Notes: generated from the letters alone by a model not told the origin. A stretch of DNA of 64,000 bases from Capsicum annuum (GCF_002878395.1 NC_061119.1:47943678-48007677), one strand, 5' to 3'. Positions 11,571 through 22,883 are shown, numbered from the stretch's first letter. A program made the numbers and translations.

Positions 11571-12529
11571 ACAGACTCAAACGAATTTTAATCATATACT
11601 GTAAACTACGCAACAATGGGTATTTTTTTAAAATGTAACCCAACTGTGAAAATTATTATATTATATAATTTAAATACATCTGTCTTTTTTTATAGGTTGT
11701 GCATCCATGGATCGTGCCTACTGAGGAGGAGTCGGTGATGACGTTTTATATTACTCTAGGTTATGTTGATACTATAGCAGACCTAACGGTGGAGTTAATA
11801 AAGAAGGAATTGGCTGGAGCAATAGCCATAAGAAGAGAAGTTAGGCAAGGTCAGCCTAATGTTGAGGCTCTTCATGACCAACCTTTTACTAAGGCAGATC
11901 CGGGTGCTTCTTCTGGTGAAGTTGTTGGTGTTGGTGGCAGGCATGTTGATGCTGCTACCACTCGTGATGATGAGCATGTTGATGCTCAATAAAGAATAAA
12001 TATGTTTGAAAACACCCCTTTTTGCCCTTACACAAGTCCCTCTCACCCCTCTTCACCCTCATGTTCTCGTTACGAATGCGATGAGTGCAAGGACAGACAG
12101 GATAAACTCTTTGAAAAAGTAAAGGCTATCTCTAAAGATATCAAGGAATTCAAATCCAAGATGTGTGTCATACTATCCAAGAAGGTGAGAGAGACACACA
12201 CTTCAACAACGTTGGTTAGGAGAAAGAAAAGAGTAATTAGAGACGTACTCTTCGCTCAAAAATCAAAAGAAATTGCAATTCCCCCCTCTCCAAAAGTTGT
12301 TGAAGTTCAAGGGCCAGTCAAGAAGGTGGACATATACGTGGAACTTGGCACCGAAGAGAAGAGGGATCTGCAACAGGACAAGAATTCCAAGCCAGGCGCA
12401 CCAGATTACCCCAGGCCTCCCTTTTCCCCCTAAGATTTCCAGACTATGACTGATATGCGTATGCCGTACGAGGACAAGGCAAGTTTACTTTTCCTAACCT
12501 ATCCCTTCTAATCTACCCCGTAAAGAAGA

Positions 12530-12670
12530 AGCTACGCAACAGATTTCACATCTGTTGCAACTGGTAGTGGTTCTGTTGCAACTTATTATCCATCTGTTGC
12601 ATAAATTGCGTTGGATTATTGATTCAGAGAACCCTATGCAATAGATGGACCATCCGTTACATCTTTACAG
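12530..12670. repeat. Palindromic motif array in the last intron of the plus-strand relic
   Basis: Contains GCAACAGATTTCACATCTGT, TCTGTTGCAACT, CCATCTGTTGCAT and GCAATAGATGG within about 130 bases of the intron 12479-12744. The matching intron of the minus relic carries a similar array. Confidence 0.7.
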
Positions 12671-13431
12671 TTACTAATCTATTTAAAAATTGACTTCTTA
12701 TCTCATAGCATGTTGACATAATTCTCTGCCTCATGAGAAAAAAGGCAATTAACGTACCAGGAAGCTTATGACGCTGCCGATAGGATAATGGACCTCGACT
12801 TCTTCAAGAAGCTCAAGGATAGGTACAATCAACTCAATGGAAAGGCGTCATCCCTTGGCATGGGACTTGATTTCCTAGTTCCTACGTTGGTCTTGGATGA
12901 AGAAGAAACGTTAAGATATGTTAGAGGGGACAGGTCAAATCCACACGGCAAGAGCTGGACCGAGGCAAAAAGAATTCTTGCAGTCATTAGCGTGAACGAC
13001 ATGCATTATCGATCTATTGAGATACTCCTTGAGGAGGGAAAGATCAATTTTTATGAATCCAACGTACCTCTCATCGATGATTTTGATCTTTTTTCTCCTC
13101 GTGGAGCCACTGATGGTGTTGTTGCCCATCTTGTTGAGGGAGAGTAAACTGATGAATCATTTGCCAAAGGAAGTGTTGATGAAGAAATCATAGAATTTTG
13201 AAGGTCGAAATAGGGGAATTATCCTTCCAAAAGATGATGCCGCTAAAGCGAGCGGCTCGCACACTTTTGCACACATCGAATATTTGCTGACCGGCACAGA
13301 AATAGCCAAGTCAATGACTTTTCTGTGCGACAATGCTGTGGAAAACCTGTAAGAGGTTTGGGCTTATGGGGTACTAACTAGATGCTTGAAGCCTGTGTAC
13401 ATAGAAGAGCCTGTGAAATAGAAATTTTTAA

Positions 13432-13725
13432 TTTCAAGTCACCCTTCACTTTATTACATGTACATGTAGTGGCAATAACTTTTTTCTGATAAAAGTTGAG
13501 TTTTTTATAATGCAATAGATTAAATTGAAAATCTGTTGTAAAATATCTTTAATCCGTTCTAGAAGATAGTTTATCTGTTGCATTACGGCGATGTTATTTC
13601 TATGAATAAGCTAATAATCTAAGTCTAATTTGTTGCAACAGTGGGAAGACCTGTTTGATAATTTCTAACAGATGACCTAAATTTTACAACATATGCCTAA
13701 ATTTTTTTGATATTTTCCAACAGTT
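13432..13725. repeat. Left copy of ~290-base direct repeat flanking the GRF gene
   Basis: Shares order and wording with 14514-14812: CACTTTATTACATGTACATGTAGTGGCAAT (here interrupted by an indel), AAAGTTGA, TTTTTATAATGCAA, TAGTTTATCTGTTGCA, AACAGTGG, AAGACCTGTTTGATAA and ACAACATATG...CTAAATTT. Its second half is a palindromic motif array. No gene is seen. Confidence 0.7.
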
Positions 13726-13879
13726 ACGCTTGAATATCCATGTGCTCGACAACACTAAACCAGTAGCAAATATACACACCACCATGAAAATTTCAGCAAT
13801 TAGGCTTGAATATCCATGTGCCCAACAACACCAAACTAGTAGCAATAACGGCAATAATGTAGTTTCTTCTTGCTCAATT
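13726..13879 (-). pseudogene. Former C-terminal membrane segment of the GRF gene, duplicated
   Basis: In frame with the GRF gene after two stops, 13873-13793 encodes a hydrophobic segment ending GTWIFKPNC. About 79 bases further on a second copy (around 13785-13728) encodes a similar segment ending STWIFKRNC but in a shifted frame. At DNA level this is a tandem duplication of the block containing TTGAATATCCATGTGC (near 13731 and 13810). Confidence 0.55.
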
Positions 13880-14205
13880 TTATTTTTCTTTAGAAGTCTT
13901 GACTTTGTTCAACAAATCCCAGATTACACGATTTGATTGTGAAGGGTGTCGTTCTTCATACCAATCAAAGTAATTACATCCACCCAATTTCTATTAAAAA
14001 AAAAAGAATACAATTACAAATCAATTGCAAGTTAATAATTAATCAATTAATTAAATAAAAAAAATATTACCTTTGAAATCTTACAAGTAAAAAATCTACG
14101 ACCCGGATTTTGTTGAGTCCAAGAAGTCTTTAACAGATCTTCATGACCGCACTTACAATATCGAAAATCTTTGTCACAAAAAATAGTGGAAGATGCGCTC
14201 GACAT
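13880..14205 (-). CDS. GRF-type zinc-finger protein, two exons, 81 residues
   Basis: Exon 1 is 14205-14071 and exon 2 is 13990-13880, with an 80-base GT-AG intron (13991-14070) in phase 0. The protein starts MSSASSTIFCDKDF and has the whole GRF finger: CKCGHE, then TSWTQQNPGRRFFTC and GCNYFDWYEE, which supplies the Cys ligands, the NPGR(R)F signature and the F-x-W end. A short helix (VIWDLLNKVK) follows. Known GRF fingers bind nucleic acid. Many small plant members also have a C-terminal membrane helix. Here that helix is encoded in the same frame (13873-13793, IAVIATSLVLLGTWIF) but is cut off by TAA (13880-13882) and TGA (13874-13876), each one C-to-T step from Gln or Arg. So the gene is either truncated or recently dead. 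A TATA box lies upstream. Confidence 0.65.
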
Positions 14206-14312
14206 TGTCAAGCTCAGTTGAAAAAAAAAAAGAAATAATTTGAATAGATAAAAGAAGATGACGCTGAAGAAGAATATTTGGGATTTTAGGGTTAAATTTT
14301 AGGAGAAAGGTG

Positions 14313-14320
14313 AATATATA
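14313..14320 (-). promoter_or_regulatory. TATA box of the GRF gene
   Basis: The minus strand reads TATATATT about 110 bases before the start codon at 14205. It is followed by a CT-rich leader with an AACCCTAAA telo-box-like element (14284-14294). This is the normal layout for a plant promoter. Confidence 0.45.
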
Positions 14321-14340
14321 AGACAATTGGGGGTGGGGGG

Positions 14341-14513
14341 GAATGACCGTTGGGGGCCAAGTGACGGCAAGTCAGCAAAATGTGCCAGACTGACACTGAC
14401 ACATTTGATGCCAATTTTATTTTACGTGTTTAAAATGAACACTGTCTACTTGATGCCTATCTTATTTTAGGTGTTTAAACTAAACACCGTCAATGGGTTG
14501 CGCCTTTTTTATT
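14341..14513. repeat. Short tandem duplication upstream of the GRF promoter
   Basis: Two ~46-base copies start near 14408 and 14453, sharing TGATGCC, TTATTTTA and GTGTTTAAA blocks. No gene. They may be edge sequence of a small element. Confidence 0.4.
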
Positions 14514-14812
14514 TCAATTCAATTCACTTTAACCTTTTTACATGTAGTGGCAATTTTTTATGTCCAACGAAAGTTGAATTTTTATAATGCAACAGATTCT
14601 CCATCCATTGTAACAGTTATCCTACCTGTTCTGACATATAGTTTATCTGTTGCAATAGGTTTGTCATCTATTGCATTATCTCAATATTTTTATCTAAAGT
14701 CCATCTGTTGTAACAGTGGAAAGACCTGTTTGATAAATTCCAACAGATCGCCTACCTGTTGCAACATATGTCTAAATTTGTTCGATTTTTCTAATAGATG
14801 TGTCATCTATTG
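14514..14812. repeat. Right copy of ~290-base direct repeat flanking the GRF gene
   Basis: The same sequence in the same orientation as 13432-13725, diverged by many substitutions and small indels. It includes the palindromic motif array (CATCTATTGCAACAGAT near 14806). The 116-codon open frame here is a translation of the repeat (Cys/Asn-rich) and is not supported. Confidence 0.7.
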
Positions 14813-15067
14813 CAACAGATATGTTATCTATTGCAATATTTGAATCTAGTAGTCCTTTTCAATTAATAAGTTCAAATCTAAGGAATAAATAAAATTCGTA
14901 GACAAAATAAAATAAATCAAACCCTTCATAAATTAACTGAAATAAGTCAACGAATAAATGAAATATAAAAAAATTGTTATGGGTACGGATCTCAACAAAT
15001 ATATCAACAATAATTTAAGTATACTGCCAATGATTACTTTGATTTGACAAGCTCAAGCTATAAAGAT
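14813..15067. other. AT-rich spacer, nothing seen
   Basis: Sequence downstream of the minus-strand DUF1985 relic. It holds no open frame of note and only the tail of the palindromic array at its left edge. Confidence 0.4.
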
Positions 15068-17563
15068 CTACTCAGTATGGGAAAGTTGTTCTTCATTCAG
15101 TGCTATGGAATTCGGCTTTGCTCGTCGTGGATCTTTATTGTCGCTTATGTATGGTTTCTGCGCTTTCTGTTCTTCGTATTTCCATAAAAAGAGTAGCATA
15201 TTGTCAATGTTGTTCAGCAGTAGCTTCTTCTACATCCACCTAGAAAGCCAGAATTGTTCAATGCTAATCACGGAGATACAGCAAAATGGAAAAGGATAAC
15301 TCATCTCTTCTAGCAAATCAAGCAGGTCTTCCTCCCATTTTAAATTATCTCAAACAAATTATATTTCTGTTGCAATAATGAATCAACTGTTGGGATAAAT
15401 TTCTACATGAGGAAGACCCTGTATAATAATTTCCAACAGATGAACCATTTGTTGCAATATATGAATCATCTGTTGCAACATATAGGTCATATATTGGTAC
15501 AAATAAAAGCGGTACGGAGATCTGTTTGATTTGCTAAAATAGACGAGACATATGTTGCTATCTGGTGTAATAGGTTAGTCAATTGTTGCAATAGATGTAT
15601 ATATCTGTTTGATAATTTTCAGCAGATGTGTCACCTATTGAAATAGATATGTGTCTGTTTGTTTTGTCAGTTGGAAGACATATAATATATTCACCTTCTT
15701 CAGCTTGTGCTGCTTTTCTTGGACATTGTACGTTGCTCGGTGCAACACACAGATAGAGGAATTTTAATTTCGCTTTTTTAGATGCTTGATAATGCCCTGG
15801 AAATCACTCTCCTTCTCCTCTTATCCCTAATCTCTAATGGAGAGGATGGAAATAAAATCCTCTTTGATGCAATGAGACCCCTCTTAGATGTCAATTCCTT
15901 TACAGAAGCAGTTAATGCATTAATAACATCAATCACTACATCATGTTTCGCCCTGCAGTTTTGATATTTGCATGCAGAACATTCGCTGGGAGAGGCAAAA
16001 TTTGTATAACCAGTATGATCATACTCATAATAGTTTGCTTTAAATACTGTAATAGGAGCATCATTATCACCAACAGCAGCACCACTACCATCACCAACAG
16101 CTCCATTACCACTAAGACCATCAACAACAACAACAAGCCCACCCTTCAAAATTGTTTTTCTTGTAATGGTTGTTTCTTCAAACAATTCTATTTTTATTCT
16201 GTCGATTATCTTAGGGTCCAATAAATTTTGTACAGACCGTAAAGTAAGAAAAAATGACATCTTCAACTCTCAGTTGGTCGGAACTAGCGACGGATGCACA
16301 ATCTAACATAAATCATTACATATATTAGAATGATGATTAGATCATTCAAAAAAAATATTAATTAAAAGAAAAAATTAATTATAATTATACTTACTGCATC
16401 CTTTGGGGGGTTGAAGAGATCAAGAAATTTTACACTTCTATCAATTTTGGCCGACAACCATCTCAAGATTCTTGGACAGAAAACTCCTTCCTGGTAGTTC
16501 ACTTGTTGTCTCAAATAAGGAATGGATTCAAACGTCCAAGCCTATAAAATAACTCCAATAAATCAAAACTATTATTGAGCAAAAAAAATGAATGATATCA
16601 TAATAGAAAAAAGAAACATTTACCATGAAAGCCCATGGGAAACCATATAAGTTGACTGTCGTTGGTGCTAACGGAGTGAACAAATATTTGACAGTTATTT
16701 TAAAGCTTTCATACCCCCAAGGATAGCTGTTAAACGCATCAAGATCCTCAGAGAGATTTATTAAACCAAGGCTTATGTTGTTGTTAATATCTCTCGCCCA
16801 AAGAATATTATGTACAAACCAAATCAAGCACAATGACTGCTTGTGATTCTTTGAAAGTCCTTTACCTTTCAACGCTTCTATCAAATTTTTGTTTTTGAAG
16901 CTTGCACCAATAATGGACACTAGGTCATCAAGATCACACGACTTGCCTTTACCTTTTTTGGGTGTGCGGGGTGCTTTTTTTGGGTTAAAATAGGTATAAC
17001 TTGAGGAGGAGGATAATATTTTAGTCGAGTAACTATGGCAAACTCCTTCCAACCAAAACAAACAGGCATGCCACAGTAATTTAGCCCAACCTCATCCATC
17101 TTATCTTTGTTTTCATACATAAACCTACGCTTGAGTAGTTCATATACCATTTTCATTTGAAAATGAGTATTGTTGTCCTCCGGCAAATCAAGATATTTTC
17201 CAAAGCAGCTATCCCTAAAATAAGCATCCAATTTTTGTTCTCGAAGTATTTTTCTAAAGGCGTCAAAAGACTTTCCCATGGCTGACTTAACCACAAAATC
17301 ACCCATTAAATCTGTGGCACCATCACACTGCATTCTTACAGGATAACGATCAATGCTGAAGGCTTTGACCAGCTCTTCGATAAAAGGGATATTAGCATCT
17401 GCATCATCTCTTTTGAAACATCCCTCCTCCCCGTGTTCATCATATTCTACTCTGATTGAGATAATGCTTGTAAAGCAAGCTCATAGAGTGGTGGATGTAG
17501 CCTAGCTGCTTCACTTGTTCTTTTACTTAGACTTGATTCGGTTTCTATTCTTTTGAGAACCAT
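15068..17563 (-). pseudogene. DUF1985 / Ulp1-like gene relic, minus strand
   Basis: Exons are 17563-16624, 16541-16395, 16302-15695 and 15239-15068, all with AG acceptors and GT donors. Exon 1 begins [20 protein letters not shown] and carries the DUF1985 core ([80 protein letters not shown]). Exon 2 begins AWTFESIPYLRQQ and ends LFNPPKDA. Exon 3 has IVHPSLVPT, a Gly/Val-rich stretch and SECSACKYQNCRAKHD. Exon 4 begins VDVEEATAEQH and ends in a segment (FLWKYEEQKAQKPY) like the far C-terminus of the family, so the Ulp1 core seems deleted. Damage includes frameshifts near 17447 and at a T-run (16974-16980), TGA after VPTN (CGA to TGA), a stop ending the 15778 frame and one in exon 4. It is clearly a paralogue of 9914-13421, facing it. 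Confidence 0.75.
15355..15675. repeat. Palindromic motif array in the last intron of the minus-strand relic
   Basis: Eight or more TCTGTTGCAA/TGCAACAGATG-type motifs lie between 15365 and 15660 inside intron 15240-15694, the same intron that carries an array in the plus-strand paralogue. Confidence 0.75.
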
Positions 17564-17639
17564 ATTATCTAAAATTAGTAGGAACATAAAATAATATATT
17601 ATTGTTCATTAATGCATCATTAAAAAGGATAACAGTAAA

Positions 17640-18510
17640 TCAAACAAGCAAAACAATAAAATAACAGTTGCAACAGATCACCGTGTAATATATCTGTTGC
17701 AGCATATAACCAAACTATTGCAGTGGATGATTAATCTGTTGTAATAATACAAACTATATCACTTATCTTTTAAGACAGATGAATGGTCTATTCAACAGAT
17801 CACACAACTATTGTGACATCATCTGTTGCAACATATGAGTGATCTATTGGAATAGTTAAATAATTTGTTACGATAATATAAAATATATCACTCATCTGTT
17901 GAGAAAGATGAATGGTTTGTGCAATAGATCACATATATTTTGCAATATATGAGTGATCTGTCAGAGCAGTTAACTAACCTGCAGCAATGGCTGAGTAATC
18001 CGTTGTGACAATACAAAATATATCACTCATCTGTTGAGAAATATGAATGGTCTGTGCAATAAATCACACATCTGTTGCAACACATGAGTGATCTGTTGGA
18101 ATAGTTATCAATGGTCAATATAGTTTAGATTTATTCCAACATAGGGTCGTCTATCGCGGCAGATGAATGATCAGTTGAAAAATCAAGTCTTGGACATTTC
18201 CTGTCGGAAGAGTTGATGGTATTTTATCCAACACGAGGTTTATCTGTTTCATCAGATCATTAATCTGATAGTTCTTCCATTACACCAGATGGTTAATTAG
18301 TTGCATCAGATTTTTTATTTGATGCTTAATCTATTGCAACATATGGTAAAGTTGCTGCATAAGATTATTAATCTATTGCATCAAAATTGTAATCTGATGG
18401 TTCCTCTGGTGCATCAGAGGGTTGATCTGGTGCATCATATAATAAATCTGTTGCATCAGATGGTTAATATGTTGCACCAGATGGATAATCTGTCTGAGGA
18501 AACAAAAATT
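17640..18510. repeat. Longest palindromic motif array, upstream of the minus relic
   Basis: About 870 bases in which TCTGTTGCA/GCAACAGAT and TGATGCATCAGAT-type variants recur every 20-45 bases. A ~120-base super-period is visible, with ATACAAAATATATCACTCATCTGTTGAGAAA (interrupted by differences) near 17880 and 18015. The right half drifts toward a GATGCATCAGATTAAT variant. The 86-codon His/Leu-rich frame (18301-18561) is a translation of the repeat. Confidence 0.8.
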
Positions 18511-18997
18511 AGTAGAACGATTTTGTTTAACAAAAAACTGCAATTTCACCACTTTTACTAAGAATACGAACAGAACAAATCAAACCAAATTATTGTTTTG
18601 TTTTTATAGAAGTCGCCGGGGGTTGAAGGGAGAAAAGAAGGGAACTCGAAACCTAACTATTTGTCATCAGAGGTACAAGTCGTTGGGGGTTGAAGGAAGA
18701 AATTTTGTAGAACTATTGGTTGGGAGAGAGTTGAGAGAAGTTGAAGAGAGAGAAGAGAGTGGTTGATTTGGATTGAAGAGGGGTGTGGGTTGGGTTGATT
18801 TGTATTTTTGAAAAGATTAGAAAGTTTTAAAAATATTAATCAAGTCCACAATTAACTTAATCAAGTTTCCTAATGATGCTTGACCCTATCTGTTGGTCAA
18901 TGTCACCAATCCTTCATTCAAGACTTAAAAGACACCTTTCCTTCAATTTTCTCCGGTTAGTAGTAGTAGTTTTTATTATTATTATAATAATAATACT

Positions 18998-19046
<49 letters not shown>

Positions 19047-19909
19047 GGTTATTGAAGATAAAATTTTATTATTATTTTACAAAGAATATTTGAATGTGAA
19101 AAGTAATACGATTTTAGATTTTAAAAATAACATATTTTCATTAGCTTAAAACTAAGAAATCATGTGTGGAATGTAGTAAATACATAAATTTATACTTTTT
19201 AAATGCTATGAAATATATTTACATATTAAATATAAAATAATAATTTTAAAAATTATCATTATTATCTCATTGATTTCAAATATTTATCTCAATTCAAATA
19301 TATAGATAAGATAACTATGTATTACATTTGAAAAAGGGAAGGATAAGAAAGATTAATAAACTAGGTAACCATGATAGTATTTGAATTTGAATTTAAATAA
19401 AATTTGAATTGGAATGGAATTCCAACTTTTTAGGTTCTCTTATATATACTCCTATATATATCATTAGCTTTATTCATGAATTTATTTACTGTGTTTTTTA
19501 ATCTTCATATTTTTAAAACTATTTTTCATTTAACATTTTTCTTTTTTATATGCAAGAAGAATATGCATTTTTCATCTTTATCTTCCTCCATTAATGTTTA
19601 AGGTACACCAACTTAATCAATCTATTTTCCTTCAATTTGTAAAAGTCAAACTTTTTTCTTTTTGAGTAATGTATATACATGCATTACATGCTTTATTGTG
19701 CACTAAACTATTTGAAAATTACTGTATGTGGATGTTTATGGTGCCATCACAAATAATATTTTATATAATAATTGTAGATCGTACTTTTCATCTATTTTTA
19801 CATTTCAAATTCATGAATCTTGATCATTCAAGTTACAAAACAAACATGTGTTTGGTTTTACAAAATAATACTATTAATTTTTTTTCGATTTGATAAATAT
19901 TATTGTTAC
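18511..19909. other. AT-rich spacer with (AAT)n microsatellite
   Basis: 18600-18790 is purine-rich (GAAGAGAGAGAAGAGAG) and on the minus strand looks like a CT-rich leader, possibly the old 5' end of the minus-strand relic. A (TAA)n microsatellite occupies about 18974-19046. The rest is featureless AT-rich DNA. The 74-codon frame at 19669 has no recognisable content. Confidence 0.45.
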
Positions 19910-22763
19910 TGTCACGCCTGAAATCCTATTAAGGCAGACAGGCAAGCGTAGCCGTAAAGGCCCGAGAGAACCAATCCATCCATAACCTTGTACTTCTCAT
20001 GTATGTAACTATGACAACCAAAGGTTCTGAAAAATATGCTATTATGTATCGATGAGAATAACTACGTAGGCAAGCACAAAATTATATATACAACACTTGG
20101 CCGTTGGGGCCACAACATCTAAAAGACAAGACACTACCATGTTTAACCTTACATTAGTCTACAAAGCCTCTAACAGATGCATAGACTTAGTTAGGATCGG
20201 GACAAATCCCCGCCCTACTCCTGACTACTGCACACTACTAAAATATATGAAATAGACTCGGAGAGCCCCGGATCAACCTGGAGCTCACCAATAGTAACTG
20301 AATAGACTGTGCTTCTACTAGTGAGATGTATTAGTCGAAGCCCCTGTGCCTGTATCATGAAATACAGGTCCCTCGTGAGGGACGCCAGTACAAAAATATG
20401 TACTGAATATGTAAGGTTGAAGGTAACAACACATGATACAAGAGCTCAATAGAAATAAGATACAAGTGTATAAGCGGTACTAGTAGACCACCATTATATA
20501 TACTTGTGGGACTACATACATTACATTCTTTTCATCATTTTTACCTTTCTTAATTCATAATCTTTGTAAGCCATATAATGCAAATGACCAGCTAATTAGT
20601 GATAAATACATAAATCAGGATCGGCCCATTCTAGGCTTACACCCCTAAGCTGCCACCCACATATGAACATTGGGATCGGCCCATGCTAGGCTTATGCCCC
20701 TGAGCTACCACCCACATATAAAGGTATCGAGATTGGCCCATGCTAGGCTTATGCCCCTAAGCTGCCACTCATTTTACAGATTTGCGTTACTTAGTTTATT
20801 TAGCCTTTGAGATTGTTACTTTGGTGTTCATAACAATATGGTACCTTGAAACAATAATCTACCAAAGAGACATGTAAATGGGCACTTAATGCAACAACAA
20901 TGGGGTGAGGAGCTGTTGTCATACAAATGAAGTGTTTAGGAGCTGAAAATAACACATGGGTCTTATTTGAGTAAACGGAGAACTCCTGAAGTTTTCTAGT
21001 GAAAATAGACATTCAGGCTTAATAATAAGTATGTATTGAGGTGTTTTAATACGTTAGAGAGTGGGAACAAGATCATTAGATACATGGGATCTAATACACT
21101 TCTATTATGTATCACTTGTTATAGAATAACCTTGGAAGATTACCTGATGGTACAAATGTCCGATTTCATGCCAAAGAGTACAAAATAGAGTATGCCTTAC
21201 ATACCTGGTTATATAACTCCAAAACTAACCCAACTTGACTGGACACCTTTTAGATTACTTATCTACAATAGAATATATGGTAAACTAATATTATAAACCA
21301 ACCGAAACATTTGGGCTATTTAACTTTACCAAAATAGTAACCGAGTAGTAAGCCCATAATCTATCAGTCAAGGTTGTTATTTTAACCATTTTCTCCTCTA
21401 ATTGCACCCACATACCATACATGTTCTTATAAGATTCACCTAAACTACCTTGGCTTCATTACACCCTCTAAATAATATGCAAAATAGATTAGGCAGTAAA
21501 CACATGCAATAATTAGATCGGTGGTGTACCACCACACCTTTCTTCTATATTTCAATACAAACTAATCACACCTTTCTCCAATATCAACCTGGCAACCCAT
21601 AACATATACATATAAAATAGTCCACAAAACAGTCCCAAATCTCTTTTATTGTAGCAATCAACTATTGAACTCATCATCTCTTGAGTTCTCAAAAACAACA
21701 CATCCATAATTCTCCCTCAATTTCATATATAAGGAGAACAAAATGGGGCAGTCAACTTACCTCAATTTTGCAACTTATCCTTTAAATTTGAACTCCTCAA
21801 GAACTTCAACTTTCACTTTCCTTCACACTTTAAGCCAAAGAAAAAAAAGAGATCTCTTAATAACAAAGAAAAAGTGAGCAAGTAACTTGTTCTATATTCT
21901 TCCATGTATTTATAGTTAGGCACCTATAGCATGTTTTCCTAATCTTCCATGAGATAATTAAGCTAAACCTCAAGTTTTTTCACTTACCTTAGCTTGTAAA
22001 TATGAGGGTTTTTTCAAGAACCCTAGAAGAAATTTTAGGGTTGTTCTTATCCTTGTTAAGAAAGGGAGAAAGATGAAATTTAAAAGGGTGAATATGGTGT
22101 TTAAAATGAGTAAAATGACCAGCAATATTTATTTTATATTGAGCCCTCTATAACTTCTCTTATTGACCTTATTTTTATCCACAAATTAGTCCAAGTAGGT
22201 GATGCACCTACCTAATGGTTCAAGCTGCTCAAAATTTCAAAGTAGGTGATTCACCTACTTGCTTAAATTCTTATTTTGGGCTCAATTAACTTGGGCCTTT
22301 GGTACATTTAAGTGTTGGGTCATTTCTTCATTTTCTTCTTCTTTTATTCAATTTGGGCCCAAATGAGTTCATTAGTATAGGCCCAAATCTGGTCCATGGC
22401 CACGGGTCCATTAATTTGGTCCAAATAGCCTAAGTAGGTGACTCACCTACTAGCTTAATTAAGTCAAGCAAGCACCTCAATTTTTAATTCTATTTCCAGT
22501 TCCTAATCCCTTTAATCTAACATTCAAATTGTACACACTTGGTCACTTTAAACTTTAGATTCAAATACCGGCTTACGATTCCAAGTTAAATGGTTGTATC
22601 AATAGTAACTTGATCGCGTCACATTAAAACGTATGGGTAGTATCTGGAACTCAATTTACACTATCAATACTCGCAAAACAAATCTTGTTTGTTACCTATA
22701 CCACAAGGCCATACCAAGTTTCATATAAATAGAACAAGTGTATGCAAAATACGGGGTGTTACA
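19910..22763 (-). repeat. 3' LTR of the minus-strand Ty3/Gypsy element
   Basis: 2854 bases, from TGTCACGCCTG to GGGGTGTTACA on the plus strand. It contains three ~50-base tandem copies of a CGGCCCATGCTAGGCTTATG-type unit (20620-20775) and three copies of a 21-base palindrome near its other end (22192-22453). The 70-codon frame at 20800-21012 is LTR sequence, not a gene. Confidence 0.93.
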
Positions 22764-22779
22764 TCTTTCCCCCCTTAGG
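22764..22779 (-). promoter_or_regulatory. Polypurine tract (plus-strand primer)
   Basis: The minus strand reads CCTAAGGGGGGAAAGA directly against the TGTAACA end of the 3' LTR, the expected position and composition for the RNase H-resistant primer. Confidence 0.85.
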
Positions 22780-22883
22780 AACATTCATCCTCGAATGTTA
22801 GCATAACTGTCCAACCAAAACAAGTTCAAGACTAAGTTTAATATCCCTATTATCTCATAGTACTTATATATTATACTTACTTT

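Larger units (their letters stand above)
9914..13421 (+). pseudogene. DUF1985 / Ulp1-like (C48 peptidase) gene relic, four exons
   Basis: Exons are about 9914-10975, 11070-11219, 11696-12478 and 12745-13421. Exon 1 starts MSPQRKVKVDQHL, has an acidic Lys/Glu stretch, then a DUF1985-like domain ([68 protein letters not shown]). Exon 2 ends LFNPPDDA. Exon 3 begins VVHPWIVPT and has a Cys-containing segment (ECDECKDRQDKLF) and a basic segment. Exon 4 resembles an Ulp1/SUMO-protease fold (SWTEAKRILAVISV, DMHYRSIEILLEEGKINFYES, GSHTFAHIEYLLTG). Family knowledge: such proteins would cut SUMO-like modifiers, and related genes ride in plant Mutator-like transposons. The relic is broken: a frameshift at an A-run near 9960, stops in exons 1-3 and another frameshift near 10500. 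The expected catalytic Asp is Glu, and the expected Cys appears as Ser (13251-13253). Exon 3 may end in a GC donor (AAG|GCAAGT). Confidence 0.75.

Noticed and set aside
14493..14843. 116-codon frame with hydrophobic start
   Set aside because: Second half is translated palindromic array; first half lies in the direct repeat and is not open in its other copy.
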